From NCBI GenBank assembly GCA_015233755.1, contig JADFXA010000001.1, forward strand, positions 9,733-39,022: a stretch of 29,290 nt of DNA, given 5' to 3'. This stretch comes from Desulfamplus sp. (lineage in GTDB: Bacteria; Desulfobacterota; Desulfobacteria; Desulfobacterales; Desulfobacteraceae). How positions within the stretch are numbered: position 1 is the first letter of the stretch; each line of letters begins with the position of its first letter. This document shows, one piece after another, positions 23,842 through 29,290 of this stretch. The translations under genes were made by a program, and so were the position numbers. Below the pieces are notes generated by a model that saw nothing but the letters and a program-made list of their open reading frames with translations, was not told the DNA's origin and ran no database searches.

Positions 23842-25834
23842 AAAAAGAAAAAAAATCCTGTGGCAGATTTTCCCGTCTTTTCTAATAATCACGCTTCTGT
23901 CGCTTACAGCTGTCACATGGTATTCCACAATATTTTTCAAATCTTTTTTTCTTTATAACACTGAAAAAGAGCTGACAACCATAGCCGAGTTTGTCAAAAG
24001 GGAATTTATTTCACGCTATCCTGATTTTGCTAAAACGTCATCAAATATGGATATCCAAGCTATTGATCGTCTCTGTAAAGAAATTGGTCAGAACATCGGA
24101 ATTAGAGTGACAATTATTCTTCCATCAGGTCAGGTTGTCGGTGATTCACTTGGTAATATCAAAACAATGGAAAATCATAAGCATCGATACGAAATTGAGT
24201 TGGCAATTAATAATAAAAAAGGCGTTTCCATTAGAAAAAGCGGAACATTGGGCGAAAATATGATGTATATCGCCATTCCTGTTATTTATAATAATGATAA
24301 TGAGATTGCGAAAGATAATTTAAGCTCTAAAGAAAATGAGGCTTTATGGATTATACGTATTGCTATTTCAATAACAAATATTGAAAAACAGATAAAATCA
24401 ATACAGAAAAAGATTTTTGTTGCTCTTATGCTCACAGTCACAGCAGCAGCTGTAGTAGGTCTTTTTGTTGCAAGACGAATTACAAGACCAATTGAAGAGA
24501 TGAGAATAGGGGCTCAGAACTTTGCAAATGGTAATTTAACTGCACTTCTTCCTTTCCCAGATTCAGAAGAGCTGTTTCAGCTTGCCTTAACTATGAATCT
24601 TATGGCTCAAACTCTTAATGAAAAAATTAGAAATTTAGAAGATAGAGGTATGGAGCTTGAGGCTATTTATTCAAGCATGAAAGAGGGTGTTATTGCAGTT
24701 GATTCAGATGAAAATATAATTACCGCTAACAATGCTGCGGCTGCTATGTTCGGTTACTCTTCTGACAAGATAAAGGGGTGCAGCATTCATGAACTAACAA
24801 GGCACTATGAGCTTCAAAAATTTATCAAAAAAGCACTTTCAAATTCTAATCCGGTGGAAGATGATATCGTTATTTCAGGTGATGAGGATAACATTTATAA
24901 TGTCCATTCAACGGCTCTTTCCAACTCATCAAGAGAGAGACTTGGTACCTTGATTATTTTTCACGATATTACGAGAATCAGAAAACTTGAAACCATGCAC
25001 AAAGATTTTTCAGCAAATGTTTCCCACGAGCTTAAAACTCCACTCACATCTATAAAGGGATTTGTGGAAACTCTTGAAAATATTATAAGAGAACAGTGCA
25101 GTTATGAAAATGATGATGATAATGATTTAAAAAACGAACAAGCTATTAAATTTATTCAAATCATTCAAAGAAATGTAGATCGTCTCATTGCTTTGATTAA
25201 TGATCTGCTTGCACTTTCAAGAGTTGAACGGGAAGAAGGCTCAACTATCCGTCTTAAACCTTATGATATTACTCAGATCATTCGGAGTGCAATTGATGCA
25301 TGTATGCCAAGCAGTGCTTCCAAAAATATCACTGTTGAGTATGTTTCCAAAGATAATTCGACAGGTGTTGTTTTCCCAAAAAGTCACGGTGATAATTTAA
25401 AAGAGCAGGAAAATTATGAATGCGAGTTGGAAAAGAATTTTACAGCCTTGATAGATCCTATTTCTATGGAGCAGGCAATTGTTAATATTCTTGACAATGC
25501 AATCAAATACAGCAAGTCAGGAGATAAAGTTGTTATTACTTGTGAGCAGGAAATACAACAAAATACACAGAAAAATCAGATACCAGGACAAAATAATCAA
25601 TCAATTGTTATAAGTATCACGGATTATGGTGTAGGTATTGGAAAAGAGCATCTTTCCAGAATTTTCAATAGGTTTTACAGAGTAGATAAATCAAGAAGCA
25701 GAAATATAGGTGGAACTGGTTTAGGTTTAGCAATTGTAAAACATATTGTAAGATACCATAGAGGTGATATATTTGTTATAAGCACTCCTGGCAAAGGCAG
25801 CACATTTAAAATAGTGCTACCATCCGTTTTTTGA
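23825..25834 (+). CDS. phoR: phosphate regulon sensor histidine kinase PhoR
   Basis: A 669-residue membrane histidine kinase. Seen in order: transmembrane helix about 11-33, an extracytoplasmic sensor region of about 160 residues, second transmembrane helix about 195-215 (VALMLTVTAAAVVGLFVA), HAMP (RRITRPIEEMRIGAQNFA), a PAS domain (EAIYSSMKEGVIAVDSDENI), the HisKA box NVSHELKTPLTSIKGF with His401, N-box NILDNAIKYS, and G-boxes DYGVGIG and GGTGLGLAIVKHIV. Enterobacterial PhoR lacks the large sensor domain; this is the longer PhoR/PnpS type. Hydrophilic Asn/Asp/Gln-rich inserts occur in the sensor part, after HisKA helix 1 and within the ATPase domain. It starts inside phoB. Confidence 0.93.
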   Translation: MIIVTKKRKKILWQIFPSFLIITLLSLTAVTWYSTIFFKSFFLYNTEKELTTIAEFVKREFISRYPDFAKTSSNMDIQAIDRLCKEIGQNIGIRVTIILPSGQVVGDSLGNIKTMENHKHRYEIELAINNKKGVSIRKSGTLGENMMYIAIPVIYNNDNEIAKDNLSSKENEALWIIRIAISITNIEKQIKSIQKKIFVALMLTVTAAAVVGLFVARRITRPIEEMRIGAQNFANGNLTALLPFPDSEELFQLALTMNLMAQTLNEKIRNLEDRGMELEAIYSSMKEGVIAVDSDENIITANNAAAAMFGYSSDKIKGCSIHELTRHYELQKFIKKALSNSNPVEDDIVISGDEDNIYNVHSTALSNSSRERLGTLIIFHDITRIRKLETMHKDFSANVSHELKTPLTSIKGFVETLENIIREQCSYENDDDNDLKNEQAIKFIQIIQRNVDRLIALINDLLALSRVEREEGSTIRLKPYDITQIIRSAIDACMPSSASKNITVEYVSKDNSTGVVFPKSHGDNLKEQENYECELEKNFTALIDPISMEQAIVNILDNAIKYSKSGDKVVITCEQEIQQNTQKNQIPGQNNQSIVISITDYGVGIGKEHLSRIFNRFYRVDKSRSRNIGGTGLGLAIVKHIVRYHRGDIFVISTPGKGSTFKIVLPSVF

Positions 25835-25863
25835 AACTCTATGGAAGAGGAATAATGGGAACG

Positions 25864-25904
25864 AAAGTCAAAGACCTCCAGCAGAGCTGTAGGTCTTTGA
25901 CTTT
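25864..25904. terminator. inverted repeat between phoR and tmRNA
   Basis: AAAGTCAAAGACCT (25864-25877) and its exact reverse complement (25891-25904) enclose a 13-base loop that has its own CAG/CTG pair. GAAACTC and GAGTTTC flank it on the outside. It lies 30 bases past phoR and about 70 bases past the tmRNA 3' end on the other strand, so it may act as a two-way terminator, although T-runs are short. Confidence 0.6.
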
Positions 25905-25973
25905 TGGAGTTTCGCTATTCTACCAGACTAAAGAATTACTGTTGTTTAACTATTTAATTTTATTAAAAAAAAT

Positions 25974-26331
25974 TGGTGGAGGCGGCGGGAGTTGAACCCG
26001 CGTCCGAAGAGATTTAGCAGTGGCTTCTACATGTTTATCCCGAACTTTAAATTCTTCTGATATTCTCTTTCAGGCGAGATACATATCAGAATAGTCTGAT
26101 AAATTTAACCTCATACAGCTCAGACAGCTGTGTGAGGCGTTCCCGTATAGTCGACGCCCTTTAACTGAAATCTACAGGATAAATATCAGCAGGACGGAAG
26201 CTGCTTTAAGCAGCTACAGCGTAATTATAATCGTCTGCGATTATCTTTAGTTTCCATTGATTTTACGAGTCAACAGAAAGCTCGACATGCTACCAAAACC
26301 TCGTCGTCTCCGTCGAAGCCGTTTCGCCCCC
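25974..26331 (-). ncRNA. ssrA: transfer-messenger RNA (tmRNA)
   Basis: On the minus strand the RNA starts GGGGGCGAAACGGCTTCGAC and ends CCCGCCGCCTCCACCA, so the two ends form the alanine-tRNA-like acceptor and the CCA is encoded; GGTTCAACTCCCG gives the T arm. Length is 358 bases. The tag frame runs from the resume codon GCA at 26238 to TAA at 26206 and reads ADDYNYAVAA, ending in the usual degradation signal. Several pseudoknot-like stems follow. It rescues stalled ribosomes together with SmpB. An eight-T run on the minus strand follows the 3' end and probably ends transcription. Confidence 0.96.
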
Positions 26332-26669
26332 AAATTTTAAAAGAACACAACTTAAAAATAATAATATAATCGAGTAATTAACACTAAGCCATAAAAAAGT
26401 CAAAAGTATTTATGATAGAAATAACTATCTTAAATATAATTGTAACTTTCTCAAACTATTTTGATATATGAATAAAAATAGTTTGAGAAAGATAGCTAAT
26501 AAATCAAAGTAGAAGAGTATCTGGCTGTTTCAACTATCTGTAATAGATAAAAATAATTTTTTAATAGGTTCTAAATCCACTATTTTTTTAAGCATAAATT
26601 CACCATCAAAATATAAGAGCAATTTTAAATATCTTTTTGCTCCGAGGCTTCATATAATATATTTTATAT
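26332..26669. other. AT-rich intergenic region between tmRNA and the AOR gene
   Basis: These 338 bases contain no gene. The tmRNA promoter should lie near 26340-26400, where AT-rich hexamers such as TATTAT occur on the minus strand, but I cannot fix it. The only clear structure is the inverted repeat at 26446-26491. Confidence 0.5.
26446..26491 (-). terminator. 17-bp perfect inverted repeat downstream of the AOR gene
   Basis: CTTTCTCAAACTATTTT (26446-26462) is repeated in perfect inverted form at 26475-26491 with a 12-base loop. It lies about 180 bases past the AOR stop. No clear T-run follows on the minus strand, so the terminator role is tentative. Confidence 0.5.
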
Positions 26670-28559
26670 TCACGCTGGAAATTCTTGAAGCATCTCATGG
26701 ATGCCTTTGTGTATTTCGTACCAGAACTCATAGGCAGCAAAGTATTCATCTTTTTCAAAGTGATTGATCCATTGGTTTAGCTCGTCGTTGGTGTCGCCAT
26801 CAACCGTTTTTTTATTGTTCAGGAAAGTTGAAACCATGTCGCGGCTACGCCCTGACTCCCAGAAAACAGAAGCGTTGCGGCTTGTAATGCGACTTGCTGT
26901 CAGGTTTATGGAGTTCAGAAACGATTCACGGCATCCGAAGATATTTTCCATGATATCTGGTATCAGAGATTCTGCCCAGGCTCGATGGAAACGGCAGATT
27001 CCTAAGTTGTCGAGCATCAGCTCTTTTAGCATACGCCGTGCATTTTCTCGACCAAGCTCTCGGGGTGGAATAAAATTTCGACCGTAGTTCATATAATATT
27101 TACCCATTATCGCCATGGGTGAATATGCACCAGGTGTCCAATACTGATTGGGCACCATCCAACCCTGTCGGGCAAAGGCGTTGTAAACAAACCTGTCAAG
27201 CACCTCTTTCCCCTTTTCCCGTGCAAGGCGACGTGCAAATTTTCTTGCCCCGAACCGCAACGGTATTTTCCCTCCTGATTGAATCATCTGATCTATCAAT
27301 GCCAAGCCAAGTTCGGCATTGTGCATTGAATCTTTAACCACATCAAAGTTTTTCATCTTCCAATTGGGCACCTGGTCAACTCCAAGTTCTGCTGGTTTAA
27401 TCAACCCATGAGATAAGCAATCCATGAGCCATGCAAGTATGCCTCCAAGAGATATTGCATCAAAACCGAGCTCATCGGCACGTTGGTTAAGCTGTTCGGC
27501 AGCCCGTTGGTCAAAGATACCGCACAGCGGTCCCATGGTCTGGTAGGGTTCATAGTCTTTTTTATATTGACCATTCATTTTTTTGCAAACTGCTACACAA
27601 GGCTCACCGCAATTATGCTGCTGTTTTTTCTGTATTGTCTCCTCGTTAAACTGTTTGAGGTAATGATTCAGAATAAAACGTTCGTGAAGTTCCTTGCGGG
27701 CTTCCTGACTCCAGTAGATAGTACGGTAATTGAATGCTAAAATATCGCCATCCATGGTTGCGTAATTGATCCCGAAGGTACCGCCTGTATTGAATTTAGG
27801 ATCAAAACGGTACTTGGTGGTTGCTTCCATGTCCTTTGCCACCATCCGCTGGTTGAATTTATCCTGAAACCATTGCTCCGCAACGGAACGGTCAAGAAAA
27901 TCCTCATCAATATGAGTTCCACCATAGATGATGCCCACAATGCCGTGTTCCTGAAGTAACTTGCTCCCAAAGCCTCCTCTGCCCGCCCAAGTATCCACAT
28001 GGGTCAGCGTTCCTTTTTTCACAGGGGCGGATCCAATTGCCCCGAAATCGGTATAACAAGATGCAGGACCTGCTGCCAAAACTCTGGGGTCTTTTTCATA
28101 CCTTGAACCGAACATCCCGATAGCATGTTCCATTACCGCGTACACACCTTTTCTACCTGTTTCCCATATCTGTTCGGGAATAACCTCAACCATTTCAACC
28201 TCGATCTCTTCGCCGTGGTTACGGTTCAGGTATAAAATAGAGGGGCGCTGTGATTTGCCAATAAGACTGAGACAATTAATGCCAAGATTGTCAAAAACTA
28301 AAGCTGCTCCTCCCATTGAAGAGATATAAAAACCGTGCCAACAGGGAGATATTCCGGCGAATACAAGCCTGTTGGAGCCTGGAAAGACAGAACCTGCAAG
28401 CAGCCCTGCACCAATGGTCAAGGCATTATGCTTGAAGGCTAAATGAATCCCCAGATCCACGGGTCCAAAGAAATCACCAACACGATACCTCTGAATTCGG
28501 TAAAAACCGGTTGCAGCATCTATCACCAGCACTTTAAGCTCATGTTTCTTCCCAGGCAT
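26670..28559 (-). CDS. aldehyde:ferredoxin oxidoreductase family tungsten enzyme
   Basis: A 629-residue protein of the AOR family, which use a tungsten (or molybdenum) bis-pterin and one 4Fe-4S cluster to oxidise aldehydes or reduce acids with ferredoxin. Seen: SSMGGAALVFDNLGINCLSLIG in the N-terminal domain, the pterin-binding WAGRGGFGSKLL, Cys317, Cys321 and Cys325 in CGEPCVAVCKK and Cys522 in DNLGICRFHR as cluster ligands, and the second pterin motif ELGFDAISLGG. Spacing is Cx3Cx3C rather than the Cx2Cx3C of Pyrococcus AOR. I start at the ATG at 28559 because AAGGAG lies 9 bases upstream. The substrate cannot be told. It follows a catalase-like gene by 74 bases. The DNA is more GC-rich than most of the window. 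Confidence 0.9.
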   Translation of the reverse strand: MPGKKHELKVLVIDAATGFYRIQRYRVGDFFGPVDLGIHLAFKHNALTIGAGLLAGSVFPGSNRLVFAGISPCWHGFYISSMGGAALVFDNLGINCLSLIGKSQRPSILYLNRNHGEEIEVEMVEVIPEQIWETGRKGVYAVMEHAIGMFGSRYEKDPRVLAAGPASCYTDFGAIGSAPVKKGTLTHVDTWAGRGGFGSKLLQEHGIVGIIYGGTHIDEDFLDRSVAEQWFQDKFNQRMVAKDMEATTKYRFDPKFNTGGTFGINYATMDGDILAFNYRTIYWSQEARKELHERFILNHYLKQFNEETIQKKQQHNCGEPCVAVCKKMNGQYKKDYEPYQTMGPLCGIFDQRAAEQLNQRADELGFDAISLGGILAWLMDCLSHGLIKPAELGVDQVPNWKMKNFDVVKDSMHNAELGLALIDQMIQSGGKIPLRFGARKFARRLAREKGKEVLDRFVYNAFARQGWMVPNQYWTPGAYSPMAIMGKYYMNYGRNFIPPRELGRENARRMLKELMLDNLGICRFHRAWAESLIPDIMENIFGCRESFLNSINLTASRITSRNASVFWESGRSRDMVSTFLNNKKTVDGDTNDELNQWINHFEKDEYFAAYEFWYEIHKGIHEMLQEFPA

Positions 28560-28633
28560 TTTAAAACGCTCCTTCAATTGAAATATTTGTTTTTCTTTGC
28601 CAGCCTATCTTCTCTATCCTATCATATGAACTG

Positions 28634-29290
28634 TTATTTGTTATTCTGTTTATGTCGGAAATCGGATAAATGCCGGTAAATTTGAACTCTCGCTCGATTT
28701 ATTCCACCGATTGGGCGATGCTCAATCAGAGAATGTGCTGGAGAGAATGACAAATCTTCAGCCAGTTCTTCTCTTTCCCTTGTAAGGAATGGCTGGGGAG
28801 AGATATGAATAGATGCAACTTTTATAAAGGGAGATTCTTTTTCCATCCATTCGACACTGGCATCCTCAATTGGCATTTTTAGAGGATCTTTTTGAACTTG
28901 TAGCATGAAATCAAAAGTTGCCTCATTCCCTGACAGATGTTTTTCCATATTTTCACTAAGATAATTGTCTGTAAGAACAAGTGGCAGAGAGCTTTTTATT
29001 TGTGAAGTTGGGACTATTGAGTATTTCACAATGTGATCTTTTCCACACATATAGGGGGTTGTACTCCAGTAACGGATGTCCAACGGAGAGGTCTGGTTTT
29101 GTCTTGCCTTGCGAAGTTCATTGATTATATGAAAATTGCCGGACAGAACAAGACGGGAAATAAAAATAAATGGCGACCATTTTACACTGTAGTAGACAGC
29201 ATCATGGAAAAGTTTTACAGTTCCCAAGGGCATTACGGGGTAGCTTAGTAATATGAAATCCTGTGTGTCTTCCTCCCCGTTTTGCGTCTG
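28634..29290 (-). CDS. catalase-related haem protein, 5'-truncated by the window edge
   Basis: The frame is open to the right edge, so the methionine at 29233 is probably internal; about 219 residues are visible. They match the C-terminal two thirds of the small catalase-related family found in many bacteria: DTQDFILLSYPVM, SPLDIRYWSTTPYMCG, LTDNYLSENMEKHLS, EATFDFMLQVQKDPLKMP, IEDASVEW and FSPAHSLIEHRPIGGINRAR. This family has a haem-binding core like catalase but lacks its long extra domains; some relatives are peroxidases or hydroperoxide-converting enzymes rather than true catalases. The distal His and Asn lie outside the window and cannot be checked. The AOR gene follows on the same strand, suggesting an operon. 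Confidence 0.82.
   Translation of the reverse strand, partial: QTQNGEEDTQDFILLSYPVMPLGTVKLFHDAVYYSVKWSPFIFISRLVLSGNFHIINELRKARQNQTSPLDIRYWSTTPYMCGKDHIVKYSIVPTSQIKSSLPLVLTDNYLSENMEKHLSGNEATFDFMLQVQKDPLKMPIEDASVEWMEKESPFIKVASIHISPQPFLTREREELAEDLSFSPAHSLIEHRPIGGINRARVQIYRHLSDFRHKQNNK

Noticed and set aside
7592..25977. A 22-base exact match between 7592-7613 and 25956-25977, the latter covering the tmRNA 3' end, as possible att sites of an 18-kb island.
   Set aside because: The match is mostly an A-run flanked by TTAT and AATT and includes only four bases of tmRNA. The DNA between consists of core phosphate genes, and no integrase is present.
26764..27740. Several plus-strand frames inside the AOR gene.
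   Set aside because: They are opposite a strongly conserved gene, the result of its higher GC, and lack ribosome binding sites and recognisable domains.

Overview
The window reads as a chromosomal segment of a low-GC member of the Desulfobacterota, most likely a Desulfobacterales-type anaerobe. The reasons are indirect: an AOR-type tungsten oxidoreductase, a Cys-rich ferredoxin-like protein common in sulfate reducers, a tmRNA whose tag reads ADDYNYAVAA, and gene families close to those of that phylum. No 16S rRNA is present, so the placement is inference. Almost every reading frame of size is assigned to a family; I see no prophage and no CRISPR array.

Layout. (1) Positions 3-875 (+): the 3' part of a multi-cluster Fe-S protein whose start lies outside the window. 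(2) 884-7173 (-): a housekeeping run read right to left: rho, rpmE, prfA, prmC, a WecA/WbpL-type glycosyl-1-phosphate transferase, rsmE and a gamma-carbonic-anhydrase-like protein. (3) 7174-8100: an AT-rich gap and a frameshifted IS1-family remnant. (4) 8105-13710 (-): a polyphosphate/phosphate-signalling operon read as sixA-like, ppk1, ppx, CHAD-domain protein, phoU. (5) 14059-17899 (+): an EAL-CBS protein, a GGDEF domain cut off from it by a frameshift and a TAG codon, and a methyl-accepting chemotaxis protein. (6) 18115-25834 (+): pstC, pstA, pstS, pstB, phoB, phoR. (7) 25974-26331 (-): tmRNA. (8) 26670-29290 (-): a catalase-related haem protein (5' end outside the window) followed by an AOR-family oxidoreductase, in visibly more GC-rich DNA.

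How it fits together. Regions 4-6 form one phosphate locus: high-affinity uptake (PstCASB), the PhoU/PhoR/PhoB signalling chain, and polyphosphate synthesis and breakdown. Three intergenic sites carry a (C/T)TAA(C/T)-type hexamer repeated four times at an exact 11-base step, the layout of a Pho box. They lie upstream of the sixA-ppk operon, of the EAL gene and of pstC; the pstC copy ends 10 bases before a perfect TATAAT. The simplest reading is that PhoB controls uptake, polyphosphate storage, and a c-di-GMP/chemotaxis pair lying between them.

Most notable points: the 11-base phased Pho-box candidates and their probable extension to c-di-GMP and chemotaxis genes; the doubly broken EAL-CBS-GGDEF gene; the SixA-like protein with an acidic tail in a polyphosphate operon; the pstC-A-S-B order with structured RNA between genes; two copies of a dispersed intergenic repeat; and the catalase-like/AOR pair.
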